A DNA stretch of 39,906 nt, from assembly GCA_028532815.1 (NCBI GenBank), contig JAQQAS010000014.1:1-39906 (forward strand), given 5' to 3'. The notes under the pieces were generated by a model that was not told where the DNA came from, did not search any database, and was given only the letters and a program-made list of their open reading frames with translations. Every line of letters begins with the position of its first letter. The stretch's first letter is position 1. Source of the DNA: Pleomorphochaeta sp. (GTDB lineage: Bacteria > Spirochaetota > Spirochaetia > Sphaerochaetales > Sphaerochaetaceae). The position numbers and the translations under genes are program-made. Shown here one piece after another: positions 1-9,691 of this stretch.

Positions 1-134
1 ATAGCTCAATAATAGATGAAATTACTAAATATGATTTATCAACATCAACGCCAATCCAAGCTATGCTGTTTTTACAAAAAATTCAGGAGCAAATCGAAGT
101 AAAAGCTGAGAGTGAATCTCTTGACAAAAGATAG
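1..134 (+). CDS. mutS: DNA mismatch repair protein MutS, C-terminal end (partial)
   Basis: An open frame enters from the left edge and stops at TAG 132-134, giving 43 residues. It includes the stretch DLSTSTPIQAMLFLQKIQ. This resembles the small segment at the end of the MutS ATPase region (a D-L-x-x-x-T-P-x-x-A-L-x-x-L-x-x-L pattern) found in many bacterial MutS proteins, followed by a short charged tail. MutS recognises mismatched bases after replication. Only the last 43 residues are present, so no catalytic motif can be checked and the name rests on the tail pattern alone. It lies on the same strand as the rimP operon but is separated from it by a hairpin terminator. Confidence 0.55.
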   Translation, partial: SSIIDEITKYDLSTSTPIQAMLFLQKIQEQIEVKAESESLDKR

Positions 135-149
135 TAGTGTCATTACTAT
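121..149 (+). promoter_or_regulatory. Putative sigma-70 promoter for the rimP-nusA-infB operon
   Basis: A perfect -35 box TTGACA (121-126) is followed by a 17-base spacer and TACTAT (144-149), which matches four of six -10 bases. The -35 box lies inside the last codons of mutS. Transcription would start near 156, upstream of the hairpin at 178-206, so that hairpin would sit in the operon leader. Confidence 0.45.
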
Positions 150-177
150 ATAAATACATTTTGATAATTGATTTTTG

Positions 178-206
178 GGAGACCGCAAATCGCAGGTCTC
201 CTTTTT
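178..206 (+). terminator. Rho-independent terminator or leader attenuator before rimP
   Basis: The 7-bp stem GGAGACC (178-184) / GGTCTCC (195-201) has a 10-base loop and is followed directly by TTTTT (202-206). It can end mutS transcripts. Because a likely promoter lies upstream of it at 121-149, it may also act as an attenuator in the leader of the translation operon. Confidence 0.75.
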
Positions 207-232
207 ATTGGTTTTAGAAAGTAAGGAAATTT

Positions 233-733
233 ATGAAAAACAACATAACAAAAGATCCTTTATTTGAGGAGTATGCTCCATTACTAGAAGCAATGAATGT
301 CACACTTGTTGATATCGATTTTAAAGAAAGTCCATTTAATGCTAGATTAGCTGTAGTTATAAAACTAAAAGATGGAGAAGTCGGCGTTAACGAATGTGCT
401 AAAGTTCATAATTTAATTAAAACTAGAATGGAAGTTCAATTAGCAGAAGAACAGGACTTTGATTTAGAAGTATCTACACCAGGGCTTCAAAGAAAAATCA
501 GAGATGCATATGAGTTTACATTGTTTAAAGAAAAGAGAGTTAGAGTGTATGATATAATACAAGCATGTTGGTTCTCTGGTATTATTAAAGATGTTAAAGA
601 ATACAGTGTAATTTTAACTAATTGTCTAGATCAAGAAAATAATAAACTTGATACAGATTTAGAAATAGATTTTGAAAATATCTCCAAAGCTAAATTGGAA
701 TATATTTGGGAGGATAGAAAACATGCCAAGTGA
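233..733 (+). CDS. rimP: Ribosome maturation factor RimP
   Basis: This 166-residue protein has the RimP layout: an N-terminal alpha/beta domain followed by an SH3-like domain. The family pattern is seen around residue 80, where LEVSTPGLQRKI corresponds to the conserved EVSSPGLxRxL segment. RimP helps assemble the 30S ribosomal subunit. The ATG at 233 is preceded by AAGGA a few bases upstream. The gene is first in an operon whose order rimP-nusA-infB is widely conserved, and its last 11 bases overlap the start of nusA, which suggests translational coupling. Its stop codon is TGA, one of few in this window, showing that TGA acts as a stop here. Confidence 0.93.
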   Translation: MKNNITKDPLFEEYAPLLEAMNVTLVDIDFKESPFNARLAVVIKLKDGEVGVNECAKVHNLIKTRMEVQLAEEQDFDLEVSTPGLQRKIRDAYEFTLFKEKRVRVYDIIQACWFSGIIKDVKEYSVILTNCLDQENNKLDTDLEIDFENISKAKLEYIWEDRKHAK

Positions 734-2198
734 TTTAGGAGACGCTATAAAAAGAATAGTTGAAAGTGGTATCTCAGAAGATTTAGTTATTTCCACTGTT
801 GAAGATTTCTTAAAAGCTGCATATAAACGTAAATTTGGAAGTGATGCAAATGCTGTAATTACTTTTAATGATGATTTAAGCTCAGTTGAATTATCTTCTA
901 GGAAAATTATTGTTGATGAGGATAACTACTATAATACATTAACAGAAATTTCTATCGAAGAAGCTAAAGAGTACAATGAAGAAGCTGAAATTGGTGATGT
1001 AATATTAATTCCTATTGATATAAATAAAACTTTTGATAGAATTAGTGTGCAAAGTGCAAAACAAAAAGCACATCAAAGCTTTAGAGATATCCAAAAAGAT
1101 TCAATCTATAGTGAATTTAAAAACAAAGAAGGTTGTTTAATTAATGGTTATTTCAACCGCCAAATTAGAAATGATATTTTTGTAAATATCGGATCAACTG
1201 AAGGGATTTTACCTTCTAGATATCAATCTCCAAGAGAAAGTTATTCACAAGATGATAAAATAAAGTGTTATGTTGAAAGAGTAGAAAAAAATGATAAAGG
1301 CGTAAGAGTTATTTTATCAAGAACCTCTGGTGAACTAGTTAGACAATTGTTTGAATTGGAAGTGCCTGAGATTAACCAAGGTCAGATTGAGATTGTAAAT
1401 GTAGCAAGAGAAGCTGGTTATAGATCAAAGGTGTCTGTCAAAACTAATAACCAAGATATTGACCCAGTTGGCGCATGTGTTGGTTTAAAAGGTAATAGAA
1501 TTCAAACTGTTATAAAAGAAATTGAAGGCGAAAAAATTGATGTCATCAATTATGATCCTAATCCAGTAAATTATATAATTAACGCATTGACTCCTGCTCA
1601 AGTTATAGATGTAGTAATTATTGATAGATTGACCTATAGAGCTATTGCAATAGTAGATGAATCACAATTATCCTTAGCAATAGGTAAAGGTGGATTAAAC
1701 GTAAAATTAGCAAAGAAATTATGTGACTGGAATATTGATGTTAAAACTCCAGCTGAATTCCAAGATATGGAAATTGTAAATGTTGCTAAAGAAAGGGCTG
1801 AATCATTCTTTATGGATGGTGATGAACAAGAGTACTATGAAGGAGAGCAACCAGAGGTAGCTCAAGAAACAGGTATTGCTGAAGATGAAATTCAATTCGC
1901 TGATATCGAATTGGATTCAAATATTGTGGCAAAACTTCAATTCCATGACATATATACTATTGAAGAATTTGTAAATTTAAGTGATGCTGAAATGGAGTCT
2001 TTCGGAGACTTTACACCTGAAGAATTAGAAGCAATTAATACAATAATATTAAAGTATGTTGATATTGTTGAAGAAACTGAAGAAGATGAATACGAGTATA
2101 AGTGTCCAAATTGCGGTCACACGATAACAGTAGATATGACTGAATGTCCAGAATGTGGTACAGGTTTAGCATTTGAAACTGTTGATGAAGAGGAATAG
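723..2198 (+). CDS. nusA: Transcription termination/antitermination factor NusA
   Basis: NusA binds RNA polymerase and nascent RNA and affects pausing, termination and antitermination. Visible domains are an N-terminal polymerase-binding domain (about residues 1-110), an S1 domain (about 125-195), two KH domains (about 210-350, with the loops GLKGNRIQ and GKGGLNVKLA), and a helix-hairpin-helix-like segment near 400-450. The protein ends with a Cys4 zinc-ribbon-like motif (C461, C464, C475, C478), which the E. coli and B. subtilis proteins lack. I chose ATG 723 because GGGAGG lies just upstream and it begins MPSDLGDAIK, giving 491 residues. An in-frame ATG at 672 inside rimP is less likely. 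It overlaps rimP by 11 bases. Confidence 0.95.
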   Translation: MPSDLGDAIKRIVESGISEDLVISTVEDFLKAAYKRKFGSDANAVITFNDDLSSVELSSRKIIVDEDNYYNTLTEISIEEAKEYNEEAEIGDVILIPIDINKTFDRISVQSAKQKAHQSFRDIQKDSIYSEFKNKEGCLINGYFNRQIRNDIFVNIGSTEGILPSRYQSPRESYSQDDKIKCYVERVEKNDKGVRVILSRTSGELVRQLFELEVPEINQGQIEIVNVAREAGYRSKVSVKTNNQDIDPVGACVGLKGNRIQTVIKEIEGEKIDVINYDPNPVNYIINALTPAQVIDVVIIDRLTYRAIAIVDESQLSLAIGKGGLNVKLAKKLCDWNIDVKTPAEFQDMEIVNVAKERAESFFMDGDEQEYYEGEQPEVAQETGIAEDEIQFADIELDSNIVAKLQFHDIYTIEEFVNLSDAEMESFGDFTPEELEAINTIILKYVDIVEETEEDEYEYKCPNCGHTITVDMTECPECGTGLAFETVDEEE

Positions 2199-2209
2199 AA
2201 TAGAAAAGT

Positions 2210-4978
2210 ATGAGTGAAAAAAAAGCAACTTTAATTAAACATGTAAAAAGTTCAAATACAGATGCAGAACCTACAACACCAGTAGAAGCTGCATCTACAC
2301 AAACCCAACCAAAAATTGAAAAGAAAAAAATAATTGTCAAGAAAAAGGTTGTTAGAATTAAACCCCAACCAAAAGCAAAAGAGGGTGGCTCTTCTTTAGG
2401 CACAAAAGGTGCAAATAAACCAATAAAAAGTATTACTGAAACAAGTAAAGCAACTAAAGAGCATGAGACTAAGAAGCGTATTATTAAAAAAACTAACATT
2501 GGCAAAGGTTCATCACCTTTACATACTGGTCCTGTTATTATTAAAAGTACAAATCTTCCTCCAGTACCAAACCAAGGTAAAACTGCGAAAGATCATGCTG
2601 AATGGCAGAGTAAAAATGCAGGAAAGGTTGTTCAACCTAACCCTAATCCAGCAGCACCACGTGTAGCAGGAACCGTTGGCGGAAAACCTGTAGCTGGTTC
2701 TAGAAATAGAAATACTCGTAATCCTCGTCAAAATAATTATAATAGAAATAATCAAAATGGCGGCGGTTATAACAATAACAACACTCAAGGTGGTTATAAC
2801 AGAAACAATAACCAAGGTGGTTACAATAGACCAAATGGTGGTTATAATAATAATCAAGGCGGTTATAATAGAAATAATAACCAAGCTGGTGGTTATAATA
2901 GACCAAACGGTGGTTATAATAGAAATAATAACACAGGAGGAAATAGAGCTCCTGGTGGTTATAATAGACCAAATAATGGTGGCGGTTTTAATAGAAACAA
3001 CAACGGTGGTTTCAATAGGAATAACTCTGGTGGTGGTAATTCTCCTGCACCAAATACATTTGGTAACGGAAAATCACAAAAGAAAACTTTTAAAAAGAAA
3101 AATAATAGCTATCAAAAACGTGATGCAACAATGGAAAAAGAATTCCAAATTCAAAGAAAAAGAGAACAAGCAGCTGCTAAACTTGCTTCAGTTCCTAAAT
3201 CAATTGATATTATGGAATCAATTACAGTTGCAGATCTAGCTAAAAAAATGAATTTGAAAGCTAATGATATTATTGCAAAACTATTTACAATGGGTATGAT
3301 GGTTACAATTAACCAACAAATCGATCATGAAACTGCAGAAATCATTGCAAGTGAATATAATTGTAAAGTTAAATTAGTATCATTATATGATGAAACATTA
3401 ATCGAATCTGAAAAAGATAATGATTCTGATCTGGTTGAAAGAGCTCCAATTGTTACAATCATGGGTCACGTTGACCATGGTAAAACTAAATTATTAGATG
3501 CAATTAGATCAACAAACGTTGCAGGTGGGGAATTCGGTGGAATTACTCAACATATTGGTGCTTATAAAGTTGGTTTAGGCCAAAGAGGAGATATTGTATT
3601 CTTAGATACTCCAGGTCACGCAGCCTTTACTATGATGAGATCTAGGGGTGCACAAATTACAGATATCGTTGTATTAGTAGTTGCAGCAAATGATGGAGTA
3701 ATGCCTCAAACTAGAGAAGCTATTGACCATGCAAAAGCTGCGAAAGTACCAATCATTGTAGCAATAAACAAATGTGACTTACCAGAATCAAATCCAGATA
3801 GAGTTATGCAACAATTATCAGATTTAGGTTTAATGCCTGAAGAATGGGGTGGACAAACATTATATTGTAAAATTTCTGCTCTTAAAAAAGAAGGTATTGA
3901 TGAATTGTTAGATACAATCTTACTTGAAAGCGAAATATTAGAATTAAAAGCTAACCCTAATTGTAGGGCTGAAGGTAAAATTATTGAATCTAGAATTGAC
4001 CAAGGTCGTGGTACAGTAGCTTCAGTATTAATTGAAAGAGGTACTTTGAGACAAGGAGATCATTATGTAGCAGGTATTTATCCTGGAAGGGTAAGAGCTA
4101 TGTTTGATGATACAGGTAAAAAGATTAAAGAAGCAGGACCATCAACTCCTGTTGAAATAATTGGTTTATCTAATATTCCTTCTGCTGGGGATCCTTTCCA
4201 AGTTACTGAAGATGAAAAACAAGCTAGACAAGTTGGTGCTAAGAGACAAGAACTTGAAAGAATGGGTGCTAATAAAACTGGTAATAAGTTTACCCTTGAT
4301 ACACTATTCGATAAGGTTCAAGAAGGAACAATTGAAAGCTTTAATGTTATTATTAAAGGTGATGTACAAGGTTCTGTTGAAGCATTACAAACTTCACTTG
4401 AAAAATTATCAACTAGTGAGATTAGATTAAATGTAATCAGATCTAGTGCTGGTGCAATTATTGAAAGTGATATTACTTTAGCTTCAGCTTCTGCTGCTTT
4501 AGTTATTGGATTTAATGTAAGACCAACACCAAGAGCATTAGCTTTAGCTGAACAAGAAAAAGTTGAGATTAGAAAATATAATATTATTTACGATGTAGTA
4601 GATGATGTTAGAGATGCTATGGAAGGTATGTTATCACCTATCGTTAAAGAAGTTGAAATTGGAACAGTTGAAGTTAGAGATACATTCAAAGTTCCTAAAA
4701 TTGGACTTATTGCTGGTTGTTACGTACTTACAGGTAAAGTTAAGAGAAATAGCTTAGTAAGAGTTATTAGAGATAATATTCAAGTAAGCAAATCATTAAT
4801 TAAACTTTCCTCTCTAAAGAGATTTAAGGACGATGCTAAAGAAGTCGCTGCTGGTTTCGAATGTGGTATGGGCCTTGAGAACTTCCAAGATTTAAGGGTA
4901 GGAGATATTCTTGAAATAATCGAAGAAGAGAAAGTTGCAAGAAAATTAGAAGATGGTGTAAAAAATGAGTCAGTATAG
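2210..4978 (+). CDS. infB: Translation initiation factor IF-2
   Basis: IF-2 is the GTPase that places initiator fMet-tRNA on the 30S subunit and promotes subunit joining. The 922-residue protein has a long N-terminal extension: a Lys-rich part (about 1-110), then a Gly/Asn/Tyr/Arg-rich low-complexity part (about 160-280). After these come the IF2 N-terminal helical module (about 330-385), the G domain with P-loop GHVDHGKT starting at residue 419, DTPGHAAF near 466 and NKCD near 520, and then domains II-IV. It follows nusA after 11 bases. No strong ribosome-binding site is visible, so reinitiation after nusA is plausible. Its last 14 bases overlap rbfA. Confidence 0.97.
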   Translation: MSEKKATLIKHVKSSNTDAEPTTPVEAASTQTQPKIEKKKIIVKKKVVRIKPQPKAKEGGSSLGTKGANKPIKSITETSKATKEHETKKRIIKKTNIGKGSSPLHTGPVIIKSTNLPPVPNQGKTAKDHAEWQSKNAGKVVQPNPNPAAPRVAGTVGGKPVAGSRNRNTRNPRQNNYNRNNQNGGGYNNNNTQGGYNRNNNQGGYNRPNGGYNNNQGGYNRNNNQAGGYNRPNGGYNRNNNTGGNRAPGGYNRPNNGGGFNRNNNGGFNRNNSGGGNSPAPNTFGNGKSQKKTFKKKNNSYQKRDATMEKEFQIQRKREQAAAKLASVPKSIDIMESITVADLAKKMNLKANDIIAKLFTMGMMVTINQQIDHETAEIIASEYNCKVKLVSLYDETLIESEKDNDSDLVERAPIVTIMGHVDHGKTKLLDAIRSTNVAGGEFGGITQHIGAYKVGLGQRGDIVFLDTPGHAAFTMMRSRGAQITDIVVLVVAANDGVMPQTREAIDHAKAAKVPIIVAINKCDLPESNPDRVMQQLSDLGLMPEEWGGQTLYCKISALKKEGIDELLDTILLESEILELKANPNCRAEGKIIESRIDQGRGTVASVLIERGTLRQGDHYVAGIYPGRVRAMFDDTGKKIKEAGPSTPVEIIGLSNIPSAGDPFQVTEDEKQARQVGAKRQELERMGANKTGNKFTLDTLFDKVQEGTIESFNVIIKGDVQGSVEALQTSLEKLSTSEIRLNVIRSSAGAIIESDITLASASAALVIGFNVRPTPRALALAEQEKVEIRKYNIIYDVVDDVRDAMEGMLSPIVKEVEIGTVEVRDTFKVPKIGLIAGCYVLTGKVKRNSLVRVIRDNIQVSKSLIKLSSLKRFKDDAKEVAAGFECGMGLENFQDLRVGDILEIIEEEKVARKLEDGVKNESV
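2701..3045 (+). repeat. Gly-Tyr-Asn-Arg tandem repeats inside infB
   Basis: This stretch encodes many imperfect copies of GGYNRNNNQ-like units (variants [18 protein letters not shown]). At DNA level the unit is close to ggtggttataatagaaat, repeated with third-position changes. Such compositionally biased, positively charged regions are often disordered and can bind RNA. The repeat may also vary in copy number or be misassembled. Confidence 0.85.
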
Positions 4979-5321
4979 TCAAAAAAGAATTGAAGCTAAA
5001 ATTGAAGAGGCAATAAGTACTTTAATCGTTAAAGGTGAAATAAAAAACTCTAATGTTAGTACTTTGTGTTCTGTTTCAAGAGTAAGTTTATCTCATGATA
5101 ATGCTTATGCAACAATTTATATTACAAGCGTACTAGATGATGAATCTTTGAATAAAAGTGTAGCAGGTTTACAAAAAGCTACTGCATTTATACAAGGAAG
5201 ATTGGGTAAGTTTCTAGGTACTAGAAACACACCTAAATTAACCTTTAGAGCAGATAATTCCTATAAGGATGCACAAAAAGTCAATAATATTATTGATTCG
5301 TTGAAGTATTATGGGGACTAA
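4965..5321 (+). CDS. rbfA: Ribosome-binding factor A
   Basis: This 118-residue protein is the usual size for RbfA, a single KH-like domain protein that binds the 30S subunit and helps mature the 5' end of 16S rRNA. Family features are the start [17 protein letters not shown], the central VSRVSLSHDNAYATIYIT strand region, and the end segment LGTRNTPKLTFRADNS (compare the conserved R-x-x-P-x-L-x-F). It starts 14 bases inside the end of infB and its own end overlaps truB by 11 bases, so the three genes are tightly coupled. Confidence 0.93.
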   Translation: MSQYSQKRIEAKIEEAISTLIVKGEIKNSNVSTLCSVSRVSLSHDNAYATIYITSVLDDESLNKSVAGLQKATAFIQGRLGKFLGTRNTPKLTFRADNSYKDAQKVNNIIDSLKYYGD

Positions 5322-6219
5322 TTCACATATTATATTAACTAATAAACCTAAAGATGTAACTTCGTTTAGATCTTTAGGTTCTATTAAAAGACACGTTGAT
5401 AAAAAAGTTGGACATGCAGGAACACTTGATAAGTTTGCTCATGGCTTGATGATAGTATTAACCGGTTCTACAACAAAATTAAATCAATTATTTTCAACAT
5501 TAGATAAAACTTATGTTGCTACAATAAGATTTGGAGAAGAAACATCTACTTTAGATGTTGAAGGAGAAGTTATTGAAACAGCTCCTATACCAGACTTAGA
5601 CAAAATTGAAAAAGCTATCAAAGAAAATTTTCTTGGGAGAATTATGCAAGCTCCACCAGCTTATTCTGCTATTCATATAGATGGCAAAAGAGCTTATAAG
5701 CTTGCAAGAAGTGGACAAGAAGTTGAAATGCCTAAAAGGGAAATTTCAATTTATAGTTTTGAAATTATTAGTTATAATAATCGAGATTTAGTTTGTAAAA
5801 TTAGAGTTTCTAAAGGGACTTATATAAGATCTATAGCTAGGGACTTAGCATTAAGTTGTAATTCAAGAGGACATCTAGTTGATTTAGTTAGAACTTCAAT
5901 TGGTCCTTTTAAATTAGAAGAAGCCGTTTCTACAGAAAATTCAATTTCGATTAGCAACGGTTTAAATAAAACTGATGAATATTTGAAAAGATTGGATTCT
6001 GTTTCAATATATAAAATTGACGACAAACATTTATTTGATTTAGCAAATGGAAGAAAACCTTCCTATGATATTTTACAGGCTATAACGGTAAAAAGTGATG
6101 CAAGATATGCAGCTATATATTCAAATGATGATATACTAAGATGTGTTTTAAAGATTGAGGAGGATTTGACTATATCAAAAATATTATGTCAAATTAACCC
6201 ATGTTTTGATAGGAACTAA
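5311..6219 (+). CDS. truB: tRNA pseudouridine(55) synthase TruB
   Basis: TruB makes pseudouridine at position 55 in the T-loop of tRNAs. The catalytic motif GHAGTLDKFAHGLMIVLTG contains the expected aspartate, D40. Other family segments are SAIHIDGKRAYKLARSG and the GTYIRSIARDL motif near residue 170. Its length of 302 residues is normal. ATG 5311 lies inside the end of rbfA. The stop TAA at 6217-6219 is four bases before the ribF start, so the operon continues without a break. Confidence 0.95.
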   Translation: MGTNSHIILTNKPKDVTSFRSLGSIKRHVDKKVGHAGTLDKFAHGLMIVLTGSTTKLNQLFSTLDKTYVATIRFGEETSTLDVEGEVIETAPIPDLDKIEKAIKENFLGRIMQAPPAYSAIHIDGKRAYKLARSGQEVEMPKREISIYSFEIISYNNRDLVCKIRVSKGTYIRSIARDLALSCNSRGHLVDLVRTSIGPFKLEEAVSTENSISISNGLNKTDEYLKRLDSVSIYKIDDKHLFDLANGRKPSYDILQAITVKSDARYAAIYSNDDILRCVLKIEEDLTISKILCQINPCFDRN

Positions 6220-6222
6220 TTG

Positions 6223-7011
6223 ATGGAAACAATATTATTAGAAGACTTTATTAAAGACAATAATAAATATAGTCATATAAATATTGCTCTCTGTATTGGA
6301 GTTTTTGATGGTCTTCATTTAGGGCATCAAGAAATATTAAATAAAGTCCTAGATAGTCAGCTATATTCTGTAGTTATGACCTTTAATACTAATCCAAAAA
6401 TGGCATCAGGTAGAAAGCAAAAAGAAAAACCACTTTTAACTAGTAATTTAAAAACTAGATTGCTTGATAAAATGGGATTTGACTTGCAAGTCATTATTGA
6501 CTTTTCTGAGAAAATCAGTAAACTTAGTGCAGATGAGTTTTTATATTTATTATGTAAAAACTTGACTATAAATAAATTAATTGTGGGAGAAGATTTTCAA
6601 CTAGGTAACCCAAAAGCAAGTATAAAAGCTTGTAAGTTACAAGAACATCTTTCTTCTTATTCGAAAGAAACTAAGGTAGTTATTACGAAGGCTATCACTG
6701 ATCAAGCTGATAGAGTAATTAGTTCTTCTAGAATAAGACAATTAGTAAAAAAGGGTAAAATGGACGTTGTTCATGATTTACTCGGCAGAGAGTATTTGCT
6801 GGATTTGGGGTTAACACCTTCCCAATTTTCTGGTAGCTCTATGTTAATAAAAGCAGAGGATGTAAAACAACTGTTACCTTGTAATGGAAAGTTTACAGGA
6901 TTATGGGTACTAGAGAACCTAAAAACTTCAATAGAAGTTAAAAATAATGTTCTTTATATTACTCCTTATCCAAATTCATCTGCGCAAAATATGACTCTAG
7001 CAATATGCTAG
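6223..7011 (+). CDS. ribF: FAD synthetase (RibF adenylyltransferase half only)
   Basis: RibF is usually bifunctional: an N-terminal FMN adenylyltransferase and a C-terminal riboflavin kinase. The nucleotidyltransferase half is clear, with GVFDGLHLGH (residues 26-35) and the ISSSRIRQLVKKG segment near 170. The remaining 75 or so residues do not show the kinase pattern (a Gly-rich GR-x-(L/I)-GxPTAN motif), and the protein is 262 residues instead of about 310. It may therefore make FAD from FMN but not FMN from riboflavin, or the tail may be a diverged remnant. I chose ATG 6223 over TTG 6220, with AGGA at 6211-6214 as ribosome-binding site. Confidence 0.85.
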   Translation: METILLEDFIKDNNKYSHINIALCIGVFDGLHLGHQEILNKVLDSQLYSVVMTFNTNPKMASGRKQKEKPLLTSNLKTRLLDKMGFDLQVIIDFSEKISKLSADEFLYLLCKNLTINKLIVGEDFQLGNPKASIKACKLQEHLSSYSKETKVVITKAITDQADRVISSSRIRQLVKKGKMDVVHDLLGREYLLDLGLTPSQFSGSSMLIKAEDVKQLLPCNGKFTGLWVLENLKTSIEVKNNVLYITPYPNSSAQNMTLAIC

Positions 7012-7026
7012 ACAAAGGGTATCAAA

Positions 7027-7293
7027 ATGATCACTAAAGAAGACAAAGCTCAAATTGTAGCTAAATTCGGTAATTCTGAATCTAACACCGGTAGTACTCA
7101 CGTACAAATTGCTTTATTAACAGCACGTATTAATGACTTACAAAGCCATTTTAAAGCAAATCCTAAAGATCACGCTTCAAGACGTGGCTTACTACAAATG
7201 GTAGGTCAAAGAAGAAGACTTCTTCGTTATTTAAAGAATACTAATATCGATGAGTATAGAGCTTTAATCGCAGAATTAGGAATCAGAAAGTAA
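7027..7293 (+). CDS. rpsO: 30S ribosomal protein S15
   Basis: This 88-residue protein matches S15 throughout: the start [15 protein letters not shown], the central [19 protein letters not shown] and the [18 protein letters not shown] helix that contacts 16S rRNA. S15 is a primary binding protein of the 30S platform. The gene follows ribF after 15 bases and is the last gene before a clear terminator at 7313-7354. The order rpsO then pnp is widely conserved. Confidence 0.98.
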   Translation: MITKEDKAQIVAKFGNSESNTGSTHVQIALLTARINDLQSHFKANPKDHASRRGLLQMVGQRRRLLRYLKNTNIDEYRALIAELGIRK

Positions 7294-7312
7294 TTAGATT
7301 ATAATTATTTAG

Positions 7313-7354
7313 ATATTGGGGGACGTAATAATACAATCCTCCAATATTTTTTTT
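7313..7354 (+). terminator. Rho-independent terminator after rpsO
   Basis: An 11-bp stem (7313-7323 with 7337-7347, one G-T wobble) with a 13-base AT-rich loop is followed by a run of T through 7354. It ends the rimP-rpsO operon and separates it from pnp. Confidence 0.9.
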
Positions 7355-7376
7355 GTCATTGTTATCATTGAAACAT

Positions 7377-7405
7377 TTGCAAAAATAAGTAATAATAAAT
7401 ATATA
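7377..7405 (+). promoter_or_regulatory. Possible promoter and leader hairpin for pnp
   Basis: TTGCAA (7377-7382), a 17-base spacer and TATATA (7400-7405) form a moderate sigma-70-like promoter, needed because rpsO ends in a terminator. Downstream, GTTTCT (7430-7435) pairs with AGAAAC (7441-7446) around a 5-base loop. A leader stem before pnp recalls the processed pnp leader of E. coli, but this one is short and AT-rich. Confidence 0.35.
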
Positions 7406-7492
7406 AGAATTTTGTAAAAAATAGGGCTAGTTTCTAGTAGAGAAACAAAATAAAGAACTATTAAAAAGAACGAAAAGAATAAGGAATAAGAA

Positions 7493-9691
7493 ATGTTTGA
7501 AACAAAAAAAGCAAGTGTTCAGATTGGGGAAGACACCCTAGTTTTTGAAACCGGGAAAATTGCAAAGCAGACTAGCGGTGCAGTTTATGCAAGATATGCA
7601 GGAAGCGCAGTTATAGCTACTGTTTGTTGCGGTAAAGCTCCAACAGAACCTTTAGATTATGTACCATTACAAGTTGAGTACAATGAAAAATATTATGCAG
7701 CTGGTAAAATTCCAGGTGGATATTTAAAAAGGGAAGCCCGCCCTAAAGATAAAGAAATTTTAGTAAGTAGATTAATTGATAGACCACTTAGACCTTTATT
7801 TGATAAGGCCTTTGGTAGAGAAATTCAAGTAGTTCCTACTGTTGTATCTACAGACCAAATTAACACTCCAGATATTATTGCAATTAATGCTGCATCTGCT
7901 GCAGTTACAATCAGTGATATTCCATTTAATGGTCCAATTGCTGCTGTTAGAATGGGAAAAATTGGTGATGAATATATTGTTAACCCAACTTTCCAACAAA
8001 TTGAAAAATGTGAACTTGAGATTGTTGTAGCTGGTACTATGGATGGTATTACAATGGTTGAAGGTGGAGCTAAAGAAGTTAGTGAAGAAGATATGCTAGA
8101 AGCAATTGCTCAAGCACATCCCCATATTCAAAATCTTTGTAAGGCACAACTTGAATTAAAAGAAATTGCTGGAAAAGAAAAACTACCTGTTTTTGTAGCT
8201 GAAGAAGATTTGTCTTGGTTAGAACCAGTTAAAGAATTTGCTTATCCATTAATTGAAAAAGCCTCTTTTGTTAAAGGCAAAATGGAAAGATATGCAGCAT
8301 TAAAAGAAGCTCATGATCAAATTGAAGAAAAATTCGCAGATGTTATTGCTGAAGATGATAAGAGAAAAGGCCAACTTGCTCACATGTATGATGACTTAGA
8401 ATACGTAATTTTAAGAAAATCAATTTTAGAAGATGGTGTTAGAACTGATGGACGTAAAGTAACAGATATTAGACCTATAACTTGTGAAGTTGGACTTTTA
8501 CCTAAAACTCATGGATCTGCTCTATTTACTAGAGGTGAAACACAATCTCTTGCTACAACTACATTAGGTACAGCAAGTGATGAACAAATGTTTGATAATA
8601 TTGATGGTGAAAAATCTTTCTCATCATTTATGCTACACTATAACTTCCCTCCATATTCTGTAGGTGAGTGTGGTAGACTTACAACAGGTAGAAGAGAAAT
8701 TGGACATGGACATTTAGCTCAAAGAGCATTGACAGCAATTTTACCAGACAAAGAAGATTTCCCTTATACAATAAGAGTTGTATCAGAAATTATGGAATCT
8801 AATGGTTCCTCATCAATGGCTTCTGTTTGTGGTGGTTGTTTATCCTTAATGGATGCAGGTGTTCCAATTAAGAAACCAGTTGCAGGTATTGCAATGGGAT
8901 TGATTACTGAAGGTGCAGATTATTCAAAATATGTTGTATTATCTGATATTTTAGGTGAAGAAGACCATTTAGGTGATATGGACTTTAAAGTAACTGGTAC
9001 TGAAGATGGTATTACAGCTTTCCAAATGGATATCAAAATTGCTGGTGTTACTCCAGAAATTATGAGTAAAGCATTAAAGCAAGCTAAAGATGGTAGATTA
9101 CATATCTTAAATATCATGACTCAAGAGATTTCAAGCCCAAGATCTGATATTAATGAAAATGCTCCTAAAATCTTAACAATGAAAGTTGAAGAAGATAAAA
9201 TTGGTGCTATTATTGGTACAGGTGGTAAAACTATTAAAGGCATTGCATTACAAACTGGTGCAGAAGTTAATATTAGTGATGATGGTACTGTTACAATTTT
9301 TGGTAAAAATGGCGCTTCTGCACAAAAAGCAAAAGACTTAGTTAAATCAATTATTGAAGAACCAGAACCTGGTAAAATCTACCAAGGAACCGTAAAAAGA
9401 ATAATGGATTTTGGTGCATTTATTGAAATTTTACCTGGTAAAGAAGGTTTATGTCATATTTCTAAACTAGATAAGAAACGTGTAAAAACAGTAGATGAAG
9501 TTTTAACAATCGGTCAAGAAATTCCTGTTAAATTAATGGAAATTGATAGACAAGGTAGATTAAATCTTTCATACGTTGATGCATTATATCCTAATGAAGA
9601 AAGCGAAAAAAAACCTTTTGAGAAAAGCGAAAAGAAAAGCTTTGAAAAAGGGGATAGAAAACCTTACAAGAAAAAAGGATTTAAAAACTAA
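7493..9691 (+). CDS. pnp: Polyribonucleotide nucleotidyltransferase (PNPase)
   Basis: PNPase degrades RNA from the 3' end using phosphate and can add nucleotides in reverse. The 732-residue protein has the full layout: a first RNase PH domain (about 10-140), a helical linker, a second RNase PH domain (about 310-545) with the [15 protein letters not shown] segment and the [15 protein letters not shown] metal-binding motif, a KH domain (about 558-620, [10 protein letters not shown]) and an S1 domain (about 627-700). A basic tail with FEK/SEKK repeats follows. The ATG is preceded by AAGGA. The stop TAA shares its last base with the dut start, so dut is coupled to it. Confidence 0.98.
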   Translation: MFETKKASVQIGEDTLVFETGKIAKQTSGAVYARYAGSAVIATVCCGKAPTEPLDYVPLQVEYNEKYYAAGKIPGGYLKREARPKDKEILVSRLIDRPLRPLFDKAFGREIQVVPTVVSTDQINTPDIIAINAASAAVTISDIPFNGPIAAVRMGKIGDEYIVNPTFQQIEKCELEIVVAGTMDGITMVEGGAKEVSEEDMLEAIAQAHPHIQNLCKAQLELKEIAGKEKLPVFVAEEDLSWLEPVKEFAYPLIEKASFVKGKMERYAALKEAHDQIEEKFADVIAEDDKRKGQLAHMYDDLEYVILRKSILEDGVRTDGRKVTDIRPITCEVGLLPKTHGSALFTRGETQSLATTTLGTASDEQMFDNIDGEKSFSSFMLHYNFPPYSVGECGRLTTGRREIGHGHLAQRALTAILPDKEDFPYTIRVVSEIMESNGSSSMASVCGGCLSLMDAGVPIKKPVAGIAMGLITEGADYSKYVVLSDILGEEDHLGDMDFKVTGTEDGITAFQMDIKIAGVTPEIMSKALKQAKDGRLHILNIMTQEISSPRSDINENAPKILTMKVEEDKIGAIIGTGGKTIKGIALQTGAEVNISDDGTVTIFGKNGASAQKAKDLVKSIIEEPEPGKIYQGTVKRIMDFGAFIEILPGKEGLCHISKLDKKRVKTVDEVLTIGQEIPVKLMEIDRQGRLNLSYVDALYPNEESEKKPFEKSEKKSFEKGDRKPYKKKGFKN

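Noticed and set aside
2519-2972. Minus-strand frames of Ile- or Tyr-rich protein opposite infB
   Set aside because: They are shadows of the Gly-Asn-Tyr repeats in infB and have no start signal or family pattern.
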